NCBI GenBank assembly: GCA_944386975.1
Contig: CALXDC010000016.1
Location: 1-49,133, forward strand
Source: an uncultured Oscillospiraceae bacterium
GTDB lineage: Bacteria; Bacillota; Clostridia; Oscillospirales; Oscillospiraceae
Direction of reading: 5' to 3'
DNA: 49,133 nt
The notes under the pieces were generated by a model, which was given only the letters and a program-made list of their open reading frames with translations, ran no database searches and was not told where the DNA came from. The first letter of the stretch is position 1; the number at the start of each line of letters is the position of its first letter. Both the position numbers and the translations under genes were made by a program. Below, one piece after another: positions 16,369-24,369 of this stretch.

Positions 16369-17358
16369 TTACTTGAACAGCTCCTTGCTCATCTTGTCGA
16401 TTTCCTCGCAGACGGCCTCGTACACACCGGGGTAGGTGCTCATGGCACCGCCCTGAGAGGTGTTGGGGATGTAGAACTTGGTGCCGCAGCTCTCGCAGGC
16501 CTTGCGGACCTCGGTGGCCACCATCTCACGGGTCCAGTCGGGGCGGTCCACGGTGGCGCTGTCCACGCCGCCCATGAAGGTGAGCTTGCCGCCGTACTGC
16601 TTGATAAGCTCGGGGATGTTGTTGGTGTTCATGACGCCCTGCCAGATGTCGATGCCCATCTCGATCATGTAGGGTACCAGGGTGGCGGCGTAGGAGTCGG
16701 AGTGGTGGACGATCAGCTGCACGCCGTGGTCCTTGTAGTAGCCGTACACCTTCTTGTAGGCGGGCAGGAAGAACTCCTCAAACATGGCGGGGGAGATGAA
16801 GGTGGACTGCTGGCTGCCCCAGTCGTCGTGGTGGAACAGCGCGTCGGGGTGCAGGTGCTTGCACACCTCCTCGGCGTATTTCAGCTCCCACTCGGTGATG
16901 TAGTCGATGAGCTCGTGCATGGCCTCGGGCTCCTCGTAGAAGTTGATGAGGCAGTTCTGGATCTCCTGGAGGTAGTGGCACTGCTCGAAGATGCCGGGGG
17001 CCACATAGTGGGTCACAAAGTACTCGTTGCGGTCCACCTTCTCCGCCATCTCCACATAGGGGGCCCACTCCTCGTCGCTGAAGACCACGTTGGGGGCGTG
17101 GACAGTCTTCCGCCACTCGGTGATGTCGGGGCAGACAATGTGGGCGGCATCGTGGATGGGGAAGGGGCCGGGGGTGCCGGCGGGCCAGGACTTGGTCACG
17201 CCCCACAGGTTCACCACGTTCTCCTCACCCATCTTGGGATTGCGGTTGGCCACGCTGAAGGGGTTGGGGATAATGGCGTAGGGCTCGAACTGATTGACGT
17301 AGCGGTCGGGGTTCCCGCCCCGGATGGTTTCGATGAGGTTCTGGCGCTTGGTCAGCAT
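16369..17358 (-). CDS. UroD-fold corrinoid methyltransferase, tandem copy 1
   Basis: The 329-residue protein starts at MLTKRQNLIETIRGG behind GGAAGGTGG; an ATG seven codons earlier lacks a ribosome site. It belongs to the uroporphyrinogen-decarboxylase superfamily, whose MtaA/MtbA/CmuA and O-demethylase branches move methyl groups to or from corrinoid proteins on a Zn site. The barrel features PAMFEEFFLPAYKKV, VHHSDSYA and GGVDSATVDRP are present. The HxC zinc motif of thiol-methylating MtaA/MtbA is replaced by H-S-D, so a non-thiol methyl donor is more likely (inference). Nearby corrinoid, activator and methyl-THF genes support a methyltransferase I role rather than heme synthesis. It is nearly the same as copy 2. 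Confidence 0.85.
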   Translation of the reverse strand: MLTKRQNLIETIRGGNPDRYVNQFEPYAIIPNPFSVANRNPKMGEENVVNLWGVTKSWPAGTPGPFPIHDAAHIVCPDITEWRKTVHAPNVVFSDEEWAPYVEMAEKVDRNEYFVTHYVAPGIFEQCHYLQEIQNCLINFYEEPEAMHELIDYITEWELKYAEEVCKHLHPDALFHHDDWGSQQSTFISPAMFEEFFLPAYKKVYGYYKDHGVQLIVHHSDSYAATLVPYMIEMGIDIWQGVMNTNNIPELIKQYGGKLTFMGGVDSATVDRPDWTREMVATEVRKACESCGTKFYIPNTSQGGAMSTYPGVYEAVCEEIDKMSKELFK

Positions 17359-17428
17359 AAGTTGTCTTCCACCTTCCATAAAAAATCTTGTGCTTCCGGC
17401 CTGAAAAACAGGCGCAATTTACAACGCT

Positions 17429-17458
17429 ATTGTACTCCTTTCTCCCGCTTCTGCGCAA
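17429..17458 (-). promoter_or_regulatory. Promoter of UroD-fold copy 1
   Basis: Minus strand: TTGCGC (17453-17458), an 18-base spacer and TACAAT (17429-17434). The same boxes occur before copy 2. Confidence 0.75.
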
Positions 17459-17480
17459 TCGCCCATTGATGTCCCGGAAC

Positions 17481-17577
17481 GATTTCCACATTTTCTGCGA
17501 ATTTGATTTTCTCTAATCTACGCATTGTAGGAATCGAATGCGGCCGCCGGGGGCTTGCATTGGACGGAAATACAATG
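17481..17577 (-). promoter_or_regulatory. Upstream control region of UroD-fold copy 1
   Basis: A 24-bp block at 17481-17504 differs at only two positions from 18778-18801 ahead of copy 2. It is followed by CTACG-CAT-TGTAG with the TGTAGGA box (17526-17532). An ATTGTA/TACAAT pair has its second half at 17571, at exactly the same 48-base offset as in copy 2. The whole region looks duplicated along with the gene. No ORF is credible in the 309-base gap. Confidence 0.65.
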
Positions 17578-17600
17578 TGTTCAAAGACGCTCGCTCTGCG

Positions 17601-17647
17601 GTTTGCTGCAGCAAACAGGGCCGCCGGGGACTCGCCCCGGCGGCCCT
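17601..17647 (-). terminator. Hairpin after UroD-fold copy 2, with adjacent palindrome
   Basis: A perfect 13-bp GC-rich stem (17617-17629 with 17635-17647) lies 20 bases past the copy 2 stop. Directly beyond it is the perfect 16-bp palindrome GTTTGCTGCAGCAAAC (17601-17616). Together they probably end or slow transcription between the copies. Confidence 0.6.
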
Positions 17648-17667
17648 GCCGCGTCGGTTCCTGTGGT

Positions 17668-18660
17668 TTACTGGAAAAGCTCGCGGCTCATCTTGTCGAT
17701 CTCCTCGCTGACGGCCTCGTACACGCCGGGGTAGGTGCTGATGGCCAGACCCTGGGAGGTGTTGGGAATGAAGTACTTGGTGCCGCAGTTTTCGCAGGTC
17801 TTTCGCACCTCAGCGGCCACCATCTCACGGGTCCAGTCGGGACGGTCCACGGTGGCGCTGTCAATACCGCCCATGAAGGTAATCTGCCCGCCGTACTTCT
17901 TGATAAGCTCGGGAATGTTGTTGGTGTTCATGACACCCTGCCAGATGTCGATGCCCATTTCGATCATGTAGGGCACCAAAGTGGCGGCGTAGGAGTCGGA
18001 GTGGTGAACGATGAGCTCCACGCCATGGTCCTTGTAGTAGCCGTACACCTTCTTGTAGGCGGGCAGGAAGAACTCCTCGAACATGGCAGGGGAGATGAAG
18101 GTGGACTGCTGGCTGCCCCAGTCGTCGTGGTGGAATAGGGCGTCGGGCTTCAGATACTTGCAGATCTGCTCGGCGTACTGCAGCTCCCACTCGGTGAGGT
18201 AGTCGATGAGCTCGTGCATGGCCTCGGGCTCTTCATAGAAGTTGATAAGGCAGTTTTGGATTTCCTGGAGGTAGTGGCACTGTTCGAAGATGCCGGGGGC
18301 CACGAACTGGGTGACGAAATACTCCTTCCGGTCAATCTTCTCCATCTGCTCAATGTAGGGCTCCCACTCCTCGGCGGGGAACACCACGTTGGGGGCGTGG
18401 ACGGTCTTCTTCCACTCGGTGATGTCGGGACAGACGATGTGGGCGGCATCATGGACGGGGAAGGCGCCGGGCGTCCCCTCCGGCCAGGACTTGGTGATAC
18501 CCCAGGCGTTCACCACATTGTGCTCTCCAGGCTTGGGAGCGGGGTTGCGCGCGGAAAAGGGATTGCCGATCAGCATGGCAAAAGCCTCATACTGATTGAC
18601 GTAACGATCAGGCGTTCCGCCCCGGATGGTTTCGATCAGATTCTGGCGCTTTGTCAGCAT
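17668..18660 (-). CDS. UroD-fold corrinoid methyltransferase, tandem copy 2
   Basis: The 330-residue protein is close to 85-90% identical by eye to copy 1 and shares its start context (GGAAGGTGG). It has the same VHHSDSYA motif in place of HxC and the same GGIDSATVDRP and IPNTSQG segments. Differences concentrate at the N-terminus (MLIGNPFSARNPAPKPGE) and at scattered surface sites, which could tune donor choice. Its promoter region is shared head-to-head with the RACo-like activator gene, tying it to corrinoid chemistry. The methyl donor is unknown. Heme-pathway UroD is unlikely because the N-terminal RxPxWxMRQAG motif is missing. Confidence 0.86.
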   Translation of the reverse strand: MLTKRQNLIETIRGGTPDRYVNQYEAFAMLIGNPFSARNPAPKPGEHNVVNAWGITKSWPEGTPGAFPVHDAAHIVCPDITEWKKTVHAPNVVFPAEEWEPYIEQMEKIDRKEYFVTQFVAPGIFEQCHYLQEIQNCLINFYEEPEAMHELIDYLTEWELQYAEQICKYLKPDALFHHDDWGSQQSTFISPAMFEEFFLPAYKKVYGYYKDHGVELIVHHSDSYAATLVPYMIEMGIDIWQGVMNTNNIPELIKKYGGQITFMGGIDSATVDRPDWTREMVAAEVRKTCENCGTKYFIPNTSQGLAISTYPGVYEAVSEEIDKMSRELFQ

Positions 18661-18727
18661 AGCGTTTCCACCTTCCATAAAAAATTTTGATGAATCTGCC
18701 AAAAATGCAGAGGCTTTCCTGAAAACT

Positions 18728-18756
18728 ATTGTAATCTTTTTTTACCGGCTGCGCAA
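18728..18756 (-). promoter_or_regulatory. Proximal promoter of UroD-fold copy 2
   Basis: Minus strand: TTGCGC (18751-18756), a 17-base spacer and TACAAT (18728-18733). It is conserved with copy 1. Confidence 0.75.
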
Positions 18757-18814
18757 TCCGTCGAGGAAAACTCCACTGATTTCCGCATTTTCTGCAAATT
18801 TAGAGTCTTAAAAA

Positions 18815-18873
18815 CTACACATTGTAGGAATTGCGAAGAGCTGTTGCAAGGGGCGGTCAGACTGCGGTACAAT
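18815..18873. promoter_or_regulatory. Divergent promoter pair sharing one palindromic -35, with TGTAGGA box
   Basis: TTGCAA at 18844-18849 reads the same on both strands. On the + strand TACAAT lies 18 bases on (18868-18873), serving the activator gene. On the minus strand TACAAT lies 17 bases away (18821-18826), serving UroD copy 2. The minus -10 sits inside CTACA-CAT-TGTAG (18815-18827) and the TGTAGGA box (18823-18829). The conserved 24-bp block is at 18778-18801. Confidence 0.7.
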
Positions 18874-18917
18874 GTGTCTGAGAACTTAGTTCGACCACGG
18901 GAAAGGAGGGGTCCCTT

Positions 18918-20495
18918 TTGGCCCACACGACATATACCGTCACATTTCCGGAGCGGGGCGCTGCCGCCGCTGTGGCCCCGGGAACCACAGTGCTGGCTGC
19001 GGAGATTGCCGCCGGGCTGAAGCCGGACGCCCCCTGCGGCGGCCGGGGTACCTGCGGCAAGTGCAAGGTGCGCGTCCTCGGCGGAAGGGAGCATCTGCGG
19101 ATGGAGGGAAAGCCCCTTCCCCCTGAGGAGCTGCTGCCCGCCTGTCAGCTGACGGTGGAGGGAGACGTGTCCATCGGTCTTCCCCGTGCCGGGGAGAATC
19201 GGATTCTCACCGGCGGCGCTTCCTTTGCCGCCGAGACCGGCGAGGGGGAGGGCGACTTTTTTGCCCTGGCCGCCTTCGATATCGGTACCACCTCTCTGGT
19301 GGGCTACCTGCTGGACGGCCGCACCGGGGCCCAGCTGGCGGTAGACAGCCGCCTCAACCCCCAGACTCAGTTCGGCGCCGACGTGGTGGCCCGGGGCAGC
19401 TACGCCATGGAGCACGGCACGGAGCCCCTGACGGCGGTGATCCGGGAGGCCCTGGAGGAGATGCTGGGGAACCTGGCGGAGAAAGGAAACATCCGCCGGG
19501 AGGAAATCCGGCGGATGTCGGTGGTGGGGAATACCTGTATGCACCATCTCTTTTTAGGGTACTCCCCCGCTCCTCTGATGGTGGCACCCTATATGCCGAA
19601 GTACCGCCTCCCGGAGATCCGCCGGGCAGCGGACTTGGGGCTCACCATCGCCCCCGACGGGGAGCTGTGGATGCTGCCCTGCATCGCCGGCTTCGTGGGG
19701 GCGGACACCATTGGCTGCCTGCTGGCGGCGGACTGGAGCCGCCGGGAGCCCCTGACGCTGATGATCGACATCGGCACCAACGGGGAGATGGTGCTGGGGA
19801 ACCGGAACCGCTCCGTCACCTGCTCCACCGCTGCCGGACCCGCCTTTGAGGGGGCCAAGATCCAGTGCGGCATGCGGGGCAGCGACGGGGCCATCGACCA
19901 CGTCTTCGCCCGGCCCGACGGGACCATCGGCTTTACGGTGGTGGGGGGCGGCGCGCCCCGGGGGATCTGCGGCTCCGGCCTTCTGGACGCGGTGGCGGTG
20001 CTGCTGGAGAAGGGAATTCTCAGCGGTGCAGGCCGCCTGGGGGCCGACCCGGCCTGGCGGAAGCGACTGGGGGAGGTGGACGGGAAGCCCGCCTACTTTT
20101 TCTCCAAGGACGTGTATCTGGCCCAGTCGGACATCCGGGAGGTGCAGCTGGCCAAGGGGGCCATCGCCGCCGGCATCCAGCTCCTCTGCCGCCACCTGGA
20201 GGTGGAGATCGGGGACATTCAGGAGGTTCTCATCGCCGGGGCCTTCGGCAACTACATGTCCCCCGCCAGCGCCTGCGCCATCGGCCTTCTGCCCAAGGCG
20301 CTCTACGACCGGATTACCCCGGTGGGCAACGCCGCCGGAGAGGGGGCCAAGCTGGCGGTGCTGCGTCGGGACCAGTACGACCTGGCCCGGCGGCTGATGG
20401 ATGAGGTGGATTTCATTGAGCTGGCCATGGACCCGGACTTCCAGGATATCTTCGTGGATCAGCTGGCCTTCTGTGACGACGACGAGGACGAATAA
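18918..20495 (+). CDS. RACo-like corrinoid protein reductive activator (2Fe-2S ferredoxin + ASKHA domain)
   Basis: The 525-residue protein starts at TTG behind AAGGAGG. The N-terminal [2Fe-2S] domain has C40-x5-C46-x2-C49 and C76 (GGRGTCGKCKVRV, LLPACQL). The ASKHA-type ATPase part follows, with FDIGTTSLVGYLLDG, MIDIGTNGEMVLGN, STAAGPAFEGAKI and IAGAFGN, typical of RACo/RamA-related activators (DUF4445). Such proteins use ATP and an electron to return inactive Co(II) corrinoid to Co(I). It lies head-to-head with UroD copy 2 and in line with the DUF2284 gene, so it probably services the corrinoid protein encoded at 23693. Confidence 0.93.
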   Translation: MAHTTYTVTFPERGAAAAVAPGTTVLAAEIAAGLKPDAPCGGRGTCGKCKVRVLGGREHLRMEGKPLPPEELLPACQLTVEGDVSIGLPRAGENRILTGGASFAAETGEGEGDFFALAAFDIGTTSLVGYLLDGRTGAQLAVDSRLNPQTQFGADVVARGSYAMEHGTEPLTAVIREALEEMLGNLAEKGNIRREEIRRMSVVGNTCMHHLFLGYSPAPLMVAPYMPKYRLPEIRRAADLGLTIAPDGELWMLPCIAGFVGADTIGCLLAADWSRREPLTLMIDIGTNGEMVLGNRNRSVTCSTAAGPAFEGAKIQCGMRGSDGAIDHVFARPDGTIGFTVVGGGAPRGICGSGLLDAVAVLLEKGILSGAGRLGADPAWRKRLGEVDGKPAYFFSKDVYLAQSDIREVQLAKGAIAAGIQLLCRHLEVEIGDIQEVLIAGAFGNYMSPASACAIGLLPKALYDRITPVGNAAGEGAKLAVLRRDQYDLARRLMDEVDFIELAMDPDFQDIFVDQLAFCDDDEDE

Positions 20496-20545
20496 GAGAA
20501 TCCGAAGGAACAATACGAAAACAATACGAGAAAGGACGAAATCAG

Positions 20546-21085
20546 ATGGAACAGGAAAAGGAACTGCTGGAGCTGGCCCTTCAGTGCGGCTTCACCCACG
20601 CCGCGCCCCTGGATGTCTCCACCCTCCATGTGATGCAGGAGGTGCGGGACATGTGCGCAGTGAATACCTGCGGCATGTATGGCAAGCGCTGGTCCTGCCC
20701 TCCGGGCTGCGGCACCATTGAGGAGTGTGAGGAGCGCATCCGCCGCTACCACGGCGGCGTGGTGGTCCAGACTGTGGGACAGTTGGAGGACAGCTTTGAC
20801 GTGGAGGGGATTCAGGACGCTGCCAAGCGGCAGAAGGAGGCCTTCGCCCGGATGACCGAGGAGATGCGCAAGCGCTACCCCGACATGCTGCCTCTCGGCA
20901 CCGGCTGCTGCCAGCAGTGTGCGGAGTGCACCTATCCCGACGCTCCCTGCCGTTTCCCGGACAAGGCCATGAGCTCCATGGAGTCCTACGGCCTTCTGGT
21001 CAACCAGGTCTGCACGGACAACGGCCTACGGTACAACCACGGCCCCAACACCATCGCCTACACCGGGTGCTTTCTCCTCCCGTGA
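20546..21085 (+). CDS. DUF2284 metal-binding protein
   Basis: The 179-residue cytosolic protein has many Cys residues in DUF2284 order: CGMYGKRWSCPPGCG (about residues 42-56), then CCQQCAECTYPDAPC (121-135) and a C-terminal TGCFLLP. The pattern suggests an Fe-S or other metal centre. DUF2284 genes often sit beside corrinoid methyltransferase genes, and this one follows the activator by 50 bases; an electron-donor role is inference. Its last 60 bases overlap the convergent regulator gene. Confidence 0.86.
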   Translation: MEQEKELLELALQCGFTHAAPLDVSTLHVMQEVRDMCAVNTCGMYGKRWSCPPGCGTIEECEERIRRYHGGVVVQTVGQLEDSFDVEGIQDAAKRQKEAFARMTEEMRKRYPDMLPLGTGCCQQCAECTYPDAPCRFPDKAMSSMESYGLLVNQVCTDNGLRYNHGPNTIAYTGCFLLP

Positions 21086-22600
21086 GGCCGGCTCCTCCCG
21101 CTCCATCAGCCGGAAGGACAGCATCAGATAGAGAATTTCGTCCGGATCGGTGAGGTCCGTGCCCAGCACGGACCGAATCCGGTCCAGGCGGTAGAGAAAG
21201 GTGCTGCGGTGGACGAAGAGGTCCCGGGCCGTCTGGACGGCGTTGAGGTGATTATCCAGATACAGGCGCAGAGTACGCATGTACTCTGTGCCGTTTTCTT
21301 CATCCACGTACTTCAGCTTCAAAAGCCGCTCGTGGCTGATCATGTACCCCGGCAGCTTCCGGGTGGCCTGCTCCAGAATGTAGTCGAAGGCGATGTCGTT
21401 GAAGCGGTGAATCCAGAAGGAGGGGTTGCGGCGGCTGCCCACTTCCAGGGCGATGCAGGCCTGCTCATACTGCCGTCGGAGGTTGAAGTGGCCCAGCAGC
21501 ACCCGGCTGTATCCCGCCTTCAGGAGACTGTCTCGGACAAAGCAGCTGAGGCGGGCGGAGATGTCCGTGAGGGACATGGAGCTGAGGGTCAGATCCACAA
21601 AGACGGCAATGTCATCCTTGAACTGAAAGGCGCAGGAGCCGGAGAGGATGTTCTCAATATAGCTGCAGATGGCGTGGACCGTCAGATTCTTCTGGTCCAG
21701 ATAGGACAGCTGCAGTACGATGCAGAGGTAGTCGTGGCTGCTGTGCCAGCCGCTGGCCTCCAGCCGCTGGCTGACGGTGACGTAGTCGGCGGTGCGGTCG
21801 CTGATGGCGGTGTGGAGCACCGTGCGGATGGCCTGGTCCTTCATGGCCAGAGGGGAGGTGTTATGGAGCAGGGCGTGCTCCACCAGCCCCGCCAAAATCT
21901 CCAGCAGAAAGCCGTCGGTGAGTTCCTGGCGGTTGTCTGTGTCGATCATCAGCAGGCGATAGGTAGTCTGTTCATACTTCTTGATGTTCACACACAGGCA
22001 GTTAGCCCCGTCGTACTCCGCGTGGTAGTAGAAATACCCGTCCAGATCCCGGACGGCGTGATACTCCTCATTCTGCTTCAGGGAGGTAACCACGGAGTAG
22101 GTGCTGTCGGTGGAGCCGAAGACCCCCCGCACCATCTCCACCGCCTCCCCGTGGACCGAGGCGATGATGGAGAAGTCCATGCCCACCACCACCAGAGGAT
22201 GGCGCAGCAGAGGGTAGGACAGTTCCAGCAGGGCCTGGATGGACTGGCCCTGGAGCCGGGACTCCGCCAGCTCACTGCGCCAGGCGTCATACCGGTCGAA
22301 GATCCGCTGGACCAGGTTGTATACCTCCCCCACGGAGGGGGCGTCCACCTGAATCTGGTTGGGGGGTGTCAGGCGCCCACCCATCCCCACAATGAGGAAG
22401 AGGGAGCCGGGCAGCGGCGGCATGCTGTAGGTGGCACAGTCCTCCTTTGATAAAATGTATAATTTTCCAGAGAGGGGCGGTTCCCCCTCCGTCAAAAAGG
22501 CGGGCCGCCCCAGGGTGGGTTCCAGGGACATATTGGCCCCGGATACCACCGGATAGACGGCGGAAAGCTCCCGGTAGAGCAGGGCGGGACTCAGCAGCAA
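21026..22600 (-). CDS. PucR/CdaR-type transcriptional regulator of the corrinoid locus
   Basis: The product is 524 residues. The C-terminus carries the PucR-type helix-turn-helix (YLDNHLNAVQTARDLFVHRSTFLYRLDRI), preceded by a GGDEF-like/CdaR middle region and a novel N-terminal sensory part. I place the start at TTG 22600, with GGAGG nine bases upstream. The in-frame ATG at 22633 has no ribosome site and falls about where transcription should begin. The promoter's -10 box is itself the TGTAGGA site (minus-strand TCCTACAAT), which suggests autoregulation. The unusual tail beyond RLMEREEP overlaps the end of the DUF2284 gene. Likely controls the surrounding methyl-transfer genes. Confidence 0.87.
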   Translation of the reverse strand: MLLSPALLYRELSAVYPVVSGANMSLEPTLGRPAFLTEGEPPLSGKLYILSKEDCATYSMPPLPGSLFLIVGMGGRLTPPNQIQVDAPSVGEVYNLVQRIFDRYDAWRSELAESRLQGQSIQALLELSYPLLRHPLVVVGMDFSIIASVHGEAVEMVRGVFGSTDSTYSVVTSLKQNEEYHAVRDLDGYFYYHAEYDGANCLCVNIKKYEQTTYRLLMIDTDNRQELTDGFLLEILAGLVEHALLHNTSPLAMKDQAIRTVLHTAISDRTADYVTVSQRLEASGWHSSHDYLCIVLQLSYLDQKNLTVHAICSYIENILSGSCAFQFKDDIAVFVDLTLSSMSLTDISARLSCFVRDSLLKAGYSRVLLGHFNLRRQYEQACIALEVGSRRNPSFWIHRFNDIAFDYILEQATRKLPGYMISHERLLKLKYVDEENGTEYMRTLRLYLDNHLNAVQTARDLFVHRSTFLYRLDRIRSVLGTDLTDPDEILYLMLSFRLMEREEPASREEKAPGVGDGVGAVVVP

Positions 22601-22637
22601 GGTTTTGTTCCTCCAATCTTTCAGGCTCTTCATACAT

Positions 22638-22667
22638 ATTGTAGGAAATAGAGGAGTAATTTGTCAA
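22638..22667 (-). promoter_or_regulatory. Promoter of the PucR-type regulator with TGTAGGA box
   Basis: Minus strand: TTGACA (22662-22667), an 18-base spacer and TACAAT (22638-22643). The TGTAGGA box (22640-22646 on +) covers the -10. Confidence 0.75.
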
Positions 22668-22679
22668 TAGGTTGCGGGA

Positions 22680-22708
22680 TTCAAATTGCGTGGATTTTGA
22701 GATATAAT
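22680..22708 (+). promoter_or_regulatory. Promoter of the methyl-THF methyltransferase/corrinoid protein pair
   Basis: A perfect TATAAT (22703-22708) lies 17 bases after a weak TTCAAA (22680-22685), divergent from the regulator promoter. Confidence 0.6.
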
Positions 22709-22775
22709 GCAAGTATCAGATAAAAATGCCCTATTTTTTCGTCAATTTCAACAAAAATAAGGAGGTGTCTTTTCA

Positions 22776-23627
22776 TTGATCATCATCGGTGAGAAACTCA
22801 ATGGCGCCATCCCCGCGGTGGCAAAGGCAATTGCGGAGCGTGACGCGGAGTTCATCCGCCAGCGGGCCCGCGCCCAGGCCATGGCCGCCCAGGATGAGGA
22901 TTATTTTGAGGAGCCTGTTCCCCTGTACATCGACGTGTGTGCGTCCACCGATCCCGCTGTGGAGGTGGAGACCCTGAAGTGGATGATCGAGGAGGTGGAG
23001 GCTGCCATCCCCGAGGAGCTGGAGCATGTGGCCATCGCGGTGGACAGCCCCAGCGCCGCCGTCTGCGCCCAGGCCTTCAAGTTCTGCAGCCGTCCCGGCA
23101 TCGTCAACTCCGTGTCCATGGAGAAGGACGCCGACGGCGTGGTGAAGACGGACATCGTATTCCCCGCCATTGCCGACACCGACTGGGGCTGCATCGCGCT
23201 TCTGTGCGAGAGCGGCATTCCCAAGAGCGTGGAGGACCGGATGCAGGTCTTTGACAAGATCATGGCCAAGGCGGAGCAGTACGGCATTGCCCCCAGCCGC
23301 CTGTACATTGATCCTCTGGTAGAGGCTGCGGCCACCAATCAGGAGGCCTTCACGCTGTTCTCCGAGTGCTGCAAGCAGATCAAGAGCCGCTATCCCGACA
23401 TCCACATCACCAGCGGCCTGAGCAACATCTCCTTCGGCTTCCCCGGCTTCCGCAAGCCGCTGAACATGGCCTTCATGGCTCTGGCGATGAACGCCGGTAT
23501 GGACAGCGCCATTGTTGACCCCACCAACAAGGATATGCTGGGCCTGATGTATGCCGTGGAGCTGTTGAAGGAGCAGGATGAGGACTGCATGAACTACATC
23601 TCTGCCCACCGCCAGGGCCTGTTGTAA
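22776..23627 (+). CDS. Methyltetrahydrofolate:corrinoid methyltransferase (MeTr/AcsE-like)
   Basis: The 283-residue TIM barrel of the pterin-binding (dihydropteroate synthase-like) family starts at TTG behind AAGGAGG. It opens with IIIGEKLNGAIP, has VAIAVDSPS at the pterin pocket, and carries the MeTr-type SGLSNISFGFP loop. It lacks the sulfonamide-site features of FolP. The probable reaction moves the methyl group from methylcob(III)amide to tetrahydrofolate, the methyltransferase II step of O- and N-demethylase systems. The corrinoid protein gene follows at 66 bases, so the two are co-transcribed. Confidence 0.92.
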   Translation: MIIIGEKLNGAIPAVAKAIAERDAEFIRQRARAQAMAAQDEDYFEEPVPLYIDVCASTDPAVEVETLKWMIEEVEAAIPEELEHVAIAVDSPSAAVCAQAFKFCSRPGIVNSVSMEKDADGVVKTDIVFPAIADTDWGCIALLCESGIPKSVEDRMQVFDKIMAKAEQYGIAPSRLYIDPLVEAAATNQEAFTLFSECCKQIKSRYPDIHITSGLSNISFGFPGFRKPLNMAFMALAMNAGMDSAIVDPTNKDMLGLMYAVELLKEQDEDCMNYISAHRQGLL

Positions 23628-23692
23628 GGCATCCCCTTTCACAAAGCACAAACACAAAGACGTTTTCTATATTTTTAAGGAGGTAGCGCACC

Positions 23693-24337
23693 ATGTCCAA
23701 CGAGAAGATTCAGGAAGTATACGCCGCTGTTGAGGCCGGCAAGGCCAAGAAGGTCCCCGCCGCCGTGCAGGAGGCTCTGGATGCCGGCTGTGATCCCACC
23801 GCCATCCTCAACGAGGGTATGATCGCGGCCATGGATTCCGTCGGCGCCAAGTTCAAGGCCGGCGAGATCTTTGTTCCCGAGATGCTGGTGGCCGCCCGCG
23901 CCATGAAGAAGGGCGTGGACGTGCTGAAGCCCCACCTGGCTTCCGGCGAGGCCAACGCCGCTGGTAAGATCATCATCGGCACCGTGGCCGGTGACCTGCA
24001 CGATATCGGCAAGAACCTGGTGGCCATGATGATGGAGAGCGCCGGCTTCGAGGTCATCGACCTGGGCGTGGACGTTCCCAAGGAGAAGTTCGTGGAGACG
24101 GTTGAGGCCAACCCCGACACCAAGATCGTGGGCTGCTCCGCTCTGCTGACCACCACCATGCCCTCCCTGAAGGAGACCGTGGCCGCTCTGAACGCCGCTC
24201 CCTTCCGCAGCAACATCAAGGTCATGGTGGGCGGCGCCCCCATTACCCAGGCCTTTGCTGACGAGATCGGCGCCGACGCCTACACCGAGGACGCCGCTTC
24301 CGCCGCCCAGAAGGCCAAGGAGCTGGCCGGCTGCTGA
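23693..24337 (+). CDS. Corrinoid (B12-binding) methyl-carrier protein
   Basis: The 214-residue protein is of MtaC/MttC/MtvC size, behind an AAGGAGG site. Residues 1-85 form the helical cap (AVQEALDAGCDPTAILNEGM, VPEMLVAARAM). Residues 90-214 form the Rossmann cobalamin domain with DLHDIGKNLV, where His103 is the lower cobalt ligand, plus SALLTTTM and VGGAPIT. It should accept methyl groups from a UroD-fold methyltransferase and pass them to the methyl-THF enzyme. Codon use is strongly biased, suggesting high expression. A terminator follows. Confidence 0.96.
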   Translation: MSNEKIQEVYAAVEAGKAKKVPAAVQEALDAGCDPTAILNEGMIAAMDSVGAKFKAGEIFVPEMLVAARAMKKGVDVLKPHLASGEANAAGKIIIGTVAGDLHDIGKNLVAMMMESAGFEVIDLGVDVPKEKFVETVEANPDTKIVGCSALLTTTMPSLKETVAALNAAPFRSNIKVMVGGAPITQAFADEIGADAYTEDAASAAQKAKELAGC

Positions 24338-24369
24338 CGTACTTCCGATTCCCCTTTATGAGATGAAAA

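Noticed and set aside
17523-17577. Insertion-sequence ends around ATTGTA/TACAAT
   Set aside because: The paired half-sites fall in promoter regions at fixed spacing in both copies and enclose no element; they fit promoters or operators.
16369-18660. Heme-pathway uroporphyrinogen decarboxylase (hemE) for the tandem pair
   Set aside because: The N-terminal catalytic motif of HemE is absent and all neighbours belong to corrinoid methyl transfer.
22634-22775. Cobalamin riboswitch ahead of the corrinoid genes
   Set aside because: The intergenic region is only about 140 bases, shared by divergent promoters, and I see no B12-box-like sequence.
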